In this document: one piece after another, positions 15,887 through 23,700 of the stretch
Position numbering within the stretch: the first letter of the stretch is position 1
How the letters are laid out: the number at the start of each line of letters is the position of its first letter
Source of the DNA: Serratia silvae
GTDB lineage: Bacteria; Pseudomonadota; Gammaproteobacteria; Enterobacterales; Enterobacteriaceae
NCBI RefSeq assembly: GCF_023282985.1
Contig: NZ_JAGQDC010000021.1
Span: 1 to 64,000, forward strand
DNA: 64,000 nucleotides
Direction: 5' to 3'
Notes under the pieces: model-generated
What the model was told of the DNA's origin: nothing
The model's database searches: none
What the model saw: the letters and a program-made list of their open reading frames with translations, nothing else
Translations under genes and position numbers: made by a program

Positions 15887-16190
15887 GTAACCTCCGGGCC
15901 GGATCGACCTCTATTTTCTTATTCATTGCATACGCATAATTGTATTCAGCAACAGAAACCGCCGATCGCTGGAAGTCGCAAGGGAACCAGACCACAGAAC
16001 ACACCACCAGCAGCGCTAAACGCATCATGAGGGCAGTTTCCATCGACTGGCCAGGCGTCGTGCTAGGCGGCTCTGTTACGCTGTATCCAGCCTCTTCAAG
16101 CGTGGTCTTGATGTTACAAAGCCTTTTTCGCACCAGCTCATCATCGGCACCGTAGGGCACGCACAGATAAACCCTTTTCACATCTGCCAT
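15879..16190 (-). CDS. Nucleoside 2-deoxyribosyltransferase-like (DUF4406-type) protein
   Basis: The 103-aa product reads like a Rossmann-type nucleoside deoxyribosyltransferase relative: a first strand VYLCVPYG with the YG turn, a central MRLALLVVCSVVWFP, then AVSVAEYNYAYAMNKKIE, where the Glu-containing helix resembles the catalytic helix of the family. Confidence is moderate because the protein is short. It overlaps the start of the downstream small membrane protein. Confidence 0.5.
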   Translation of the reverse strand: MADVKRVYLCVPYGADDELVRKRLCNIKTTLEEAGYSVTEPPSTTPGQSMETALMMRLALLVVCSVVWFPCDFQRSAVSVAEYNYAYAMNKKIEVDPARRLLD

Positions 16191-16750
16191 GCTTCATCAC
16201 GCTCCCGGCCGGGCATCGATGCACCAGGCTCCAGATGCCAGTACGTCATAAGCACGTCGATAGCCTCATTATGCCCGACACACAGCGCACAGTAATACCC
16301 CTCCGCCGTCAGCAGGCGCAACCACTCTTTTTGCTCTTCAGATGCCGAGTTTTTGCCGTACTTCAGCTCGATCCTCAGACCATGATACTTACCCCGCGCC
16401 GCATCGAGCGACATATCTGGGTACCCTTTCTTTTGACCTTCCGCTTTTATCTTCCCAGCTGATGCTTTGCCTCTATGCCCACCGTTCGGCGTTGAGTGCA
16501 GACGGGTATAAATCCCCTGGTGATGACGCTCAAAATAATAGAAAACTCGCACTTGTTCGTAATGCTCCTGGTTGCCCTTCACCAGGTCGGGGTTTTTATC
16601 CAGGAGAGCCAGCGCGACCGCATGGGGAGACTTCTTCGCGACGGACTTGATAGCTTCACCGAGGACGTTCGTTCCCTTCCGTTTTTGAGTAACACGAGCA
16701 CCCTGTTTTTTCTGGCGTTCCGCAAGCCACTCCTCACTGAATCTCAACAT
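16178..16750 (-). CDS. VRR-NUC domain nuclease
   Basis: The 190-aa protein (start ATG 16750, AGAGG upstream) has a basic N-terminus and a C-terminal VRR-NUC domain: STPNGGHRG around residue 85, GYPDMSLDAARG, and the catalytic-looking RIELKYG, followed by EEQKEWLRLLTAEGY. PD-(D/E)xK nucleases of this type in phages resolve or trim branched DNA. It overlaps its neighbours on both sides. A longer GTG start at 16780 is possible but less well supported. Confidence 0.82.
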   Translation of the reverse strand: MLRFSEEWLAERQKKQGARVTQKRKGTNVLGEAIKSVAKKSPHAVALALLDKNPDLVKGNQEHYEQVRVFYYFERHHQGIYTRLHSTPNGGHRGKASAGKIKAEGQKKGYPDMSLDAARGKYHGLRIELKYGKNSASEEQKEWLRLLTAEGYYCALCVGHNEAIDVLMTYWHLEPGASMPGRERDEAWQM

Positions 16751-16907
16751 CGGAGCCTCTGCGTGAACGGCGCAGTTCACGCGCCTGGTTTAGCTTGGCC
16801 ATCGGATCGAAATCCGTTTTATCGCCTTCCGCTGGTACCTTTTTGGAACGTGAGGCATTCAATCGGTAAATGCCCCCAGCTTCTATCCTTTTTTCTATAC
16901 GTGCCAT
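16734..16907 (-). CDS. Hypothetical small charged protein, 57 aa
   Basis: ATG at 16907 to TGA at 16734-16736, overlapping the VRR-NUC start by 17 bases. Composition is strongly basic and acidic without hydrophobic runs (starts MARIEKRIEAGG, ends RRSRRGSDVEIQ). It resembles small phage proteins encoded directly before nucleases. Support is limited to a good open frame in an otherwise gene-dense operon. Confidence 0.45.
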   Translation of the reverse strand: MARIEKRIEAGGIYRLNASRSKKVPAEGDKTDFDPMAKLNQARELRRSRRGSDVEIQ

Positions 16908-16929
16908 TCCTAACCCAATCTTGTGTTGA

Positions 16930-17241
16930 TTATCGCGCTACCGCTTTGTCTATTTCTGTCTGAGCCATGATCTCGTCATTCACGCGATCGATGTTCTCCT
17001 TCAGCCAATCAAATGCTTCCTTTTGCCTCTCGAAGCGGGCTGGTGCGCCGGGGATCTTCTTGCCGGGCGCGACCTGATACTTGTGATTGCCTGTTCCGTT
17101 CAGGTACCGGGGGTCAACAGGGAAATACCCCACCTCCCAATGCGGCGGAGCGGTTTCAAACCACTCCCCATTTGGGAAGTAGCCATGGAAGATCCTCCCC
17201 GCGTAGAACTTCCCTGCGCTACGTTCGATTAAGAGACTCAC
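16930..17241 (-). CDS. Hypothetical protein, 103 aa
   Basis: GTG start at 17241 with AAGGA 8 bases upstream. The N-terminal half has aromatic-rich strands (GRIFHGYFPNGEWFET, then HWEVGYFPVDPRYLNG), the C-terminal half is helical. Its promoter region contains the perfect palindrome at 17260-17278. Family unknown. Confidence 0.6.
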   Translation of the reverse strand: MSLLIERSAGKFYAGRIFHGYFPNGEWFETAPPHWEVGYFPVDPRYLNGTGNHKYQVAPGKKIPGAPARFERQKEAFDWLKENIDRVNDEIMAQTEIDKAVAR

Positions 17242-17259
17242 CTGTAATTGTCCTTGTTT

Positions 17260-17278
17260 GTCTAATTAGTAATTAGAC
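17260..17278. promoter_or_regulatory. Perfect operator-like palindrome GTCTAATTA-G-TAATTAGAC
   Basis: A 19-base perfect inverted repeat with 9-base arms lies between the par operon end (17344) and the gene starting at 17241. It is two head-to-head copies of the GTCTAATTA motif seen at five other spots. Symmetry suggests a dimeric repressor. Confidence 0.6.
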
Positions 17279-17343
17279 TATCATCTTTTTGGACAAAAAA
17301 AAGGATGCCTGAGGCACCCTTAATATTTATGAAATGTGAATTA

Positions 17344-17667
17344 TTACTTATTACTTTTATCCAGATACTGCTCCATTGCCACGCGCATCAATGCACTTGT
17401 GCTCTTTGGCCCGTTCCCGGATCGCTTATTGGCCAACGCCACATCCTCAACTCGGCGTTGAAGTGACAACGGCCACGATATCGTAGTCCGTCCCATTTGC
17501 TCGTCTTGATGAGCTGGTTCAACCTGTGCCACGCCTGCGCCTTCATTCTCCTGACCGTACGGACGATCAGCCAAGCGTTGGGCCAACGCTTCTACTTCAG
17601 CCTCGGTCACTGGCGCACGTCGAACGGGGGAAGAACTCGCACGCTCACTAGGTTTCTTCAACGCCAT
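17344..17667 (-). CDS. Ribbon-helix-helix partner of ParA (ParG/omega-like)
   Basis: The 107-aa protein has a disordered, charged N-terminus of about 60 residues and a C-terminal RHH-like domain (TTISWPLSLQRRVEDVALAN, then KSTSALMRVAMEQYL). This matches ParG/omega-type centromere binders of type Ib partition systems: a flexible tail that stimulates the ParA ATPase and an RHH dimer that binds short repeats. It overlaps the ParA stop by one base and has AAGTATG-type heptads upstream of the operon. Confidence 0.75.
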   Translation of the reverse strand: MALKKPSERASSSPVRRAPVTEAEVEALAQRLADRPYGQENEGAGVAQVEPAHQDEQMGRTTISWPLSLQRRVEDVALANKRSGNGPKSTSALMRVAMEQYLDKSNK

Positions 17668-18305
17668 TATTTGAATACCTCATCAATCAAAGCCCAGACC
17701 TCGACTTTTGCTTTCTCATTGTCAGTTTCCAGCACGGATTTACCTTCTGCCATCACATCACGGTAAACCTTTCTGAAGCAGCTCTTCGACTCCAGCGGTA
17801 CCAACTGGTCAAACTCTGACACGAACTCCAGGAACTCCTTACGCTCTGTACCCGCCAACAAAGGGTTGGTTGTTGCTATGCTTTGGTAACAGAACGCTTT
17901 CAGATCAGGGTTTAAATCGCGCACGCTGATCAACTGCTCTTGCAGTTCCATCATGGTATCAAGATCTAGTTGTGAGGACTGATGAGGCGCGATCAACTGG
18001 TGGGCTACCGTACAAGCGGTGATCAGCTCGCGGCTGTTACGGCCAGCAACGTCCACAATCACATGTTCGTATTTTTCGTCCAGGCTACGCAATGTTTGCG
18101 ATATATTGCCCGTCTTCTGTATGAGCGTGATCAAGGGCTTCAGGCCTGACGCTTCCCTTTCTGCGTTCCAACGTGATGCAGAGAGCTGCATATCAGCATC
18201 CACCAGCACAATATCTTTACCGCGCATTGCCAAGCCTACCGCCAGGTTTATAGCCGTGGTGGTTTTTGAGCATCCACCCTTGTTAGAGCCTATAACGTGG
18301 ATCAT
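17667..18305 (-). CDS. parA: ParA/Soj-type partition ATPase (type Ib)
   Basis: The 212-aa protein lacks the N-terminal DNA-binding extension of P1 ParA and is the short (type Ib) form. The deviant Walker A is KGGCSKTT, where KGGVGKTT is usual: Val is Cys and the Gly before the second Lys is Ser. Walker A' is VDADMQLSASRW and Walker B HVIVDVAG. It is cotranscribed with the RHH protein. The intergenic region behind the start holds a perfect inverted repeat and heptad arrays that should be its centromere and operator. This is a second partition system besides ParMR. Confidence 0.85.
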   Translation of the reverse strand: MIHVIGSNKGGCSKTTTAINLAVGLAMRGKDIVLVDADMQLSASRWNAEREASGLKPLITLIQKTGNISQTLRSLDEKYEHVIVDVAGRNSRELITACTVAHQLIAPHQSSQLDLDTMMELQEQLISVRDLNPDLKAFCYQSIATTNPLLAGTERKEFLEFVSEFDQLVPLESKSCFRKVYRDVMAEGKSVLETDNEKAKVEVWALIDEVFK

Positions 18306-18332
18306 CAGAACCTCGATATGATTTATTAATTA

Positions 18333-18478
18333 ATACGTATGAATTATGAGTTATGAATTCATACGTATGAAATATTAAAGGGGCAATCCCCTGCAATGAC
18401 TGAATATTATACGAAACCATACGTCTGTAAAGTCATACTTCACAAATCACACTTATGAAGTATGAAATATGAAGTATG
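18333..18478. repeat. Putative par centromere/operator: inverted repeat and AAGTATG heptads
   Basis: Directly upstream of parA lie a perfect 13-base inverted repeat (ATACGTATGAATT at 18333-18345 and its complement at 18356-18368), two 7-base heptads between the arms (18342-18355), and four contiguous heptads ending AAGTATG-AAATATG-AAGTATG (18451-18478). Seven-base tandem units are the known binding mode of omega/RHH partition proteins. Confidence 0.65.
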
Positions 18479-18489
18479 ACGCATTGCGA

Positions 18490-18840
18490 TCACCAGCTGA
18501 ATACAGGTAATCCGGGGATCACCGCCGCCCCATCATCAAAATTGACAGCGTGAAACCCAGCATCAAGTAGCACAGAGATAGCCGCAATGGTACTCCCGCT
18601 AATGCCACCTTTCGTGAAAATGTCTACCCAGTCCTCCTCCTCCTCTACAGGAATGACGACCCAGCCACTACCCGAGCAAAGCAGCCAGCCAAGACCCTCT
18701 TGTTCTTGCTTATCCCACGCCATGCCGATGATCACTGCCGTATCTTCTGCTGATATATGTGACGTGCTGGCAAGGGCAACTTTGTACATCGGTACCTTGG
18801 CAGCAAACTGATTTAAAGTGGCTTTTTCCATGATGTTCAC
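18490..18840 (-). CDS. Hypothetical protein, 116 aa
   Basis: GTG start at 18840, overlapping the upstream gene's stop, with GAGAGG nearby. The protein alternates strands and short helices with an acidic middle (VIPVEEEEDWVDIF). No family is recognised. Its 3' end abuts the parA centromere region. Confidence 0.6.
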   Translation of the reverse strand: MNIMEKATLNQFAAKVPMYKVALASTSHISAEDTAVIIGMAWDKQEQEGLGWLLCSGSGWVVIPVEEEEDWVDIFTKGGISGSTIAAISVLLDAGFHAVNFDDGAAVIPGLPVFSW

Positions 18841-19523
18841 GCGGCCTCTCCAATCGGTACCAGTTTGATATTTTTGTTAGATGCAGGCTCAACACGCAGC
18901 AATTGGCCATCAAAACTGATCAACTGGTTAGGTTTAACCAGGTATTTATTGGCATGTGACCGCTTTTGGCTGGTAAGAGAACATCCGAGTGGAACCATAA
19001 AATACAGTTCGTGGCCAAAGCTCCTGGCTCTGGCCACCGCTTCCGCTTCGTCCTCGTTGTATTGAGCTGCATAGGCGGCGACGCTCGACAACTTGAACAT
19101 CTTGTATTGAATGCCATGGCTGCGAGATTTGTACTCCATAGCAAACTCCAACGAGTCTGCCTGCCTGCGGCTAACGCTCATGACATGCTGACGAAGGTCG
19201 TACACGTTATATGCCTTGAATGATGCAACTAGCACCGGTTCCGGCTGTACGTTGCAGTTCGTTTTTGGCGCGTCAGCGCCCTGCACCGTGGCCTGTTCTT
19301 CAGAACCGGTTTCCAGCACAACAATTTGAGTGGCGATACGCTCCCGCATTACTGCTTTACGCCAGCACCTCTGCATGGCCTTGGTAATAACATCGCGCAC
19401 GAACTCGCTAACATCAGGTTTGTTTGCGCAGGCCATAGCCTCATCAATGACATATTGGATAGTGCGCTTTTCCAGGGATACCAATGCCGCTTTTAATACC
19501 GCAATACCGTATTTCTTGCTCAT
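18837..19523 (-). CDS. Hypothetical protein, 229 aa
   Basis: I start at ATG 19523 (MSKKYGIAVLKAAL), with AAGAGG upstream. The N-terminal ~75 residues are helical with several Cys, and the C-terminal part has an alpha/beta pattern with SSVAAYAAQYNEDEAEAVAR and a strand FGHELYFMVPLG. No catalytic motif is clear. Part of the leftward gene pair upstream of the par locus. Confidence 0.55.
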   Translation of the reverse strand: MSKKYGIAVLKAALVSLEKRTIQYVIDEAMACANKPDVSEFVRDVITKAMQRCWRKAVMRERIATQIVVLETGSEEQATVQGADAPKTNCNVQPEPVLVASFKAYNVYDLRQHVMSVSRRQADSLEFAMEYKSRSHGIQYKMFKLSSVAAYAAQYNEDEAEAVARARSFGHELYFMVPLGCSLTSQKRSHANKYLVKPNQLISFDGQLLRVEPASNKNIKLVPIGEAA

Positions 19524-19575
19524 AACCAACCTCTTCTATTTCTGTATTGCCCCGGTTCCAACCGGGGCTGTGGGT

Positions 19576-19752
19576 TTAACGAGTAGCCAGTACGTACACG
19601 GCATTAAGTAAGGTCATTACACCGACGGTACCGAACATCATCCCGATGATCTGTAGCGCCTTAGGAACAGAAGAGGATTGGTAAACTACTGGACGCCGCG
19701 CTGGTTGGACGTTGACATAATCAACCGGCATGGACACGTGATTCTTCGCCAT
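19576..19752 (-). CDS. Small membrane protein, 58 aa
   Basis: ATG at 19752, with AAGGAGA 8 bases upstream, opens MAKNHVSMPVDYVNV. A C-terminal hydrophobic helix (ALQIIGMMFGTVGVMTLLNA) spans the membrane once. The much longer frame from 19866 crosses a terminator hairpin and is not used. Function unknown. Confidence 0.65.
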   Translation of the reverse strand: MAKNHVSMPVDYVNVQPARRPVVYQSSSVPKALQIIGMMFGTVGVMTLLNAVYVLATR

Positions 19753-19816
19753 GATAATATTCTCCTTGTTAGGTAACACAGGGTTGGAAATTTTCGCCAA
19801 TCGACAACCCCTCATT

Positions 19817-19842
19817 AAAACCCGCTCCGGCGGGTTTTTTTG
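19817..19842. terminator. Intrinsic terminator hairpin
   Basis: AAAACCCGC and its complement with a TTTTTTT run at the right side. On the plus strand this is a strong terminator; on the minus strand a shorter U run could still attenuate transcription toward 19752. Confidence 0.65.
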
Positions 19843-19878
19843 TGCCTGTTTTCCGGCACAAGGCAACTATACAATTAT

Positions 19879-19930
19879 TAATTAGACTTACGCAACCAAA
19901 AATCATGCTTTTGATTTCAAATGCATGATT
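19879..19930. promoter_or_regulatory. Upstream region with operator-like motif and inverted repeat
   Basis: TAATTAGAC (complement of GTCTAATTA) at 19879-19887 and the inverted repeat AATCATGC/GCATGATT at 19901-19930 lie in the gap between 19752 and 19975. This is probably the promoter/operator area for the small membrane protein. Confidence 0.45.
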
Positions 19931-19967
19931 AACGATTCATAACTGTATGTTTTTATACATAAAAAAA

Positions 19968-19985
19968 AGAGAGCCTAAGCTCTCT
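19968..19985 (-). terminator. Intrinsic terminator after 19975 gene
   Basis: AGAGAGC/GCTCTCT stem with a 4-base loop followed, on the minus strand, by nine Us. It overlaps the stop of the gene 19975-20247 and closes the darB-ulx transcript. Confidence 0.8.
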
Positions 19986-20247
19986 CGATTTCCCGCTTCC
20001 GGGCCTCTTCTATAACCCTTATGTTGTCGGGTAACGCCCAATCCCAGCCCCCTCGCGAATAATGGCGCACCCCTTTTACAGGCTCACCGGTACTCAGATC
20101 TGCAACGGTACCCCAGCACTCAGGATCGGTTTTGCTGGTAAGCCGCATGATACGGCCTACCCGCAGGTTATTAATGGTCAGTTCATACCCCAGGCTGTCA
20201 GCCATAGCGACCAAATCCAGCCATGTATACCACTGCCTTTCCCTCAC
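19975..20247 (-). CDS. Hypothetical protein, 90 aa
   Basis: GTG start at 20247, overlapping the previous stop (GTGA). The sequence has a helical start (WLDLVAMADSLGYELTINN), a strand-rich middle with PECWGTVADLSTGEPV and a basic tail. It is the last gene of the darB operon before the terminator at 19968. Function unknown. Confidence 0.55.
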   Translation of the reverse strand: MRERQWYTWLDLVAMADSLGYELTINNLRVGRIMRLTSKTDPECWGTVADLSTGEPVKGVRHYSRGGWDWALPDNIRVIEEARKREIERA

Positions 20248-20696
20248 GCTACGGCCCCTTTCCAGGCGATCAGTTTTTCCATTTGGTCATCGTCGCAGTA
20301 ATAAATATACGGCTCGGTATCATCCGCCTCTGCATGCACTGCAAGTTCGTGCTGCGGCGCATAGAAGAGGCCACGTTCGATCCGCTCCTCGCTATACAGG
20401 TGCGCGGCCACCATCGACAGAGCTGGGCGAGAAAGGCTATAAATCGCCCGCACATCCTGTGCCACTTCGTTAGCGAATACTTCCGGGCCAAACTCATGAA
20501 TAAACATAGTCTTAATCGTTGGCCACCACGGCCCAAATACTCGATACAGAGCCGGATTAGCCTTTAAGCGAGACGCAAGTCCGGTAAGGTATACCGTGAC
20601 AAACTCCTCCTCGCTGCGGCCTTCAAGAGCATGCAAATAAAGTATTTTTTCAATGTAGTCTTCCGACGGCTGCACGGTGTCGATCAATGTTGTCAT
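20244..20696 (-). CDS. ulx: Ulx-like late protein (by position)
   Basis: A 150-aa helical protein directly downstream of darB; I start at ATG 20696 rather than the TTG at 20702. In P1 the gene behind darB is ulx, of similar size, and its product was linked to the virion; that synteny is the reason for the name. No motif supports it independently. A GC hairpin (CGCCCCC/GGGGGCG, 20705-20722) between darB and this gene lacks a U run and may only modulate readthrough. Confidence 0.5.
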   Translation of the reverse strand: MTTLIDTVQPSEDYIEKILYLHALEGRSEEEFVTVYLTGLASRLKANPALYRVFGPWWPTIKTMFIHEFGPEVFANEVAQDVRAIYSLSRPALSMVAAHLYSEERIERGLFYAPQHELAVHAEADDTEPYIYYCDDDQMEKLIAWKGAVA

Positions 20697-20734
20697 ATTC
20701 AATACGCCCCCGGTCGGGGGCGGCTCCTCTAAAA

Positions 20735-23700
20735 TTAGCGGTATTCAGCGATCACGGCCATAACGTCTGCCAGGTCATGTGTTGCGGGGATAATCCACCA
20801 ACTGCCCATGAATTCCATGCCCGCCCGTTTACCATTCAAATATTTAGCCCCAAAATCGTCTTTAAGTCTATCCTTGGCCTGATACAGCGCGCCGCCGATG
20901 CCGTCGCTGTCTTGGAATGCATAGGCTTCATCCGGGCCATAGCTGTACTTGTTTGCGGCCTTGCCGCCCACCAGCGGCTGTGTATTTTTGCGCACTGTGA
21001 TGGTGTCGGTACTGGTCGAGGCCTCGGCTACTTCCGTCGCTTCAGCCTTGCGGGCCTCCTTCGCAGCTTCAACGGCTTTCGTTTCAGCCTGGGCCTCTTC
21101 TGCGGTGATCAGCCCGGCCATAACCTTCAGTTTCAGCATGAGGCCGTCGTGATCTTCATTGGCAGCGCTAAACGCGGCATCGATACGGGCGATCATGTCC
21201 TTCATCGCATCGCCGCCGTTGAACGCCGCCTCTGTGATGCTTTCTTTGTCCACCAGCCCCATGATCACTGCATGTGCGAACATCGCCGCCAGGCCATATT
21301 CCTCATATTTGACAGATCCCCCCATCCGGCTGCGGTACGCCGACGAAAATACGCGGGAAGAAGGCGAAAATGTCTGAGCCACTTCATACACTTCTGTCAC
21401 TGGCAGGCCGAGATTATCCAAATACTCCAACCAGGTGGCGTGAGCAACGTCCTTCGCTTTCTGGATCACCCGATCGTTGTGCTCCTGCACCTTCTGCCGG
21501 AACGCTGCTTCCAGCACCGGCTGAAATGCTTCGGTATTGCGGTACTGGCCTGGAATGTAGTCCGTTTTATAGATACTCAACACATTGCCCATGTATTGGC
21601 CTGCGTCATAACTGCCCAGGATCATGTATTGGCCATACTGCTCCGGATTATTGCCGTTGAAATCCCAACGTCGAAAGTCAGTTTTATCGATAGCCTGCGC
21701 AACGTGCGCCGCAACGATCTCGTTGATAGCACTGGCGCTGGCGATCTCTCCGTAATTGCTGATCTCCGTGCGCCATTCCCGGCCGAAAAGCGCAATCAGG
21801 AAAGGTTCAATGTTCCTGGTACCGCCATCCGACCGGCACCAGCTGGCCACTGCGGTTTTCAACACATCATCTTGGGTATCTGGATACACAACACGCTCGG
21901 CATTAGCCTGTAGCCAGTTGCGGCCATCCGCCGAAATCCCCCTGGACGAAGCGGAAATCATGCCACGCGCTATCAGTTTGCCTTCATCATTCCGGTATAC
22001 GACGCTGCTATCACTCAAAACCAGCCAGCCGTTGGCCAGGTATTTAGCAAACTCCGCTTTTGACATCCGTTCAGCAATACTGTGGCTGTAATGGCCAACG
22101 GCCGCCCATGCTCTCAATGAGGCCTCCGCCTCTGGCACATCACTGTCCTCCCCCAGGTCGCTCAGGTTTATCGGTATGTTGGCCATCAGCGAGTCGAGCG
22201 TTTCCCCCTCGAAAAAAATGACATCAGCTATTGCCGTGCCGGTATCAATGTCGATCTTTGTCAGCCGTACGTATGCCTTACTTCTTGGGGATCTTTTGTA
22301 GATGCCACCACGTTTGAACATGCGACCGGCCGCAGACTGCGCATAGAGATCTCCGTGGGTCAGGATATCGACGTCGACGTTCAATAAACCGGCCTCTATG
22401 GCCCTTTCTATTTCTGGCTTCAGCTGCTTGATGCGATCAGCTGCTTTACGCGTACGTGACATAACCCGCTCTAAACGAGTGACCTTTTTGTTTTGGTCTT
22501 GAAGATCTTGTAACGCGTAATTCACTAGTTTTCGAGAACTATCCTCCATGTAGGTTCCAATGCTCGCTTGCAGCTTTTTACGTGCATCATCAAGTCTTGT
22601 CGTGGCGGCTGCCTGCTGGTTTTTGGCACCTGTTAGGTTGTTCTCTAGGCTCCACAGACTGGTTTTATCTGCGTGGCTCATCTTGAGGAACTCGGACAAG
22701 TTAGCTTCAGCACGCTGCCGGGATTTTTCACGCGCAACCGCTTCAGCTTTGCGGCGGGCCTCCGCCACCAGGCGCGCATATTCCTCCGGATCGGCCGCCA
22801 GCAACAAGCGCATTTCGTCCTGGCTGTTGGCGTCAGCGTTTGACATCCGGGCCTTATCAGACGTCATGATCTCGGTGATCCAGTCCTTTTTACGCTTCAG
22901 CGTATCGAGGCGGAATTCATCGAATGAACCCTTACCGCAGTAGTAATAGACCTTCACCGAACTGGCTTTTGAACCCACTCGCGCACCGCGCCCATTGCGC
23001 TGATCAATACTGGCTGGCGTCCAGGGCAGAGTCAGATGGTGAACACCACCGGTACCGTGGTGCAGGTTAATGCCCACCTCGGCCTTTTTATTACAGATCA
23101 GAATACGCGTCCGGCCTTCGTTATAGTTGGCGGCGATCTGCTCCAGTCCTCCCAACGAGATTTCGGACACACTGGCCACATACTCATCAAAAGCTTCTTT
23201 AGCCTGGTAGTACGCCGCCAGCTCGGTATCAGTTGCGTCTTCCTTCGGCTCCGTCGGCTCTTTGACTGCTTTCGGCCCCTTCCCTTTCTTACCGGCTTCA
23301 GAAACCGTTGTGGCGTTTAGGATGCCAAACTCGGCTATATCCATTCCGAGGGCGCTGGCCAACACCCGCGCTAACTTGCCGTGCTGGGTCTTCTCATCGG
23401 TGAATATGATCTGCTTACCGGCTTTCAGCCCGCCTTTGAGATTCTCCACCAGCGCGCTGTACTTCGGCGGGATCGGATGCGAAATGTCGGTTGATAGCAG
23501 ACCTGCTTTGCTGAGGCGTTTCAGTACCTCACCCTCTGCCGCGTCGGCAACAATCAACTGCACATACCGGCTAGTGGTTGTGATACGTGGGTTTACTTCC
23601 ACCCGTTCTACGGCGGTGGCCACCACGTCGCTCTCGTCGTCACGCTGGCCAACAAACTGCGGCAATGACTCCACCAGCTGTGCCACGGCATCCGCTTTGT

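Noticed and set aside
20687-21913. A 408-codon open frame on the plus strand
   Set aside because: It is antisense to darB, which has unmistakable methyltransferase and helicase motifs; such frames are a by-product of its codon use, and this one looks like low-complexity Cys/His/Phe-rich translation.
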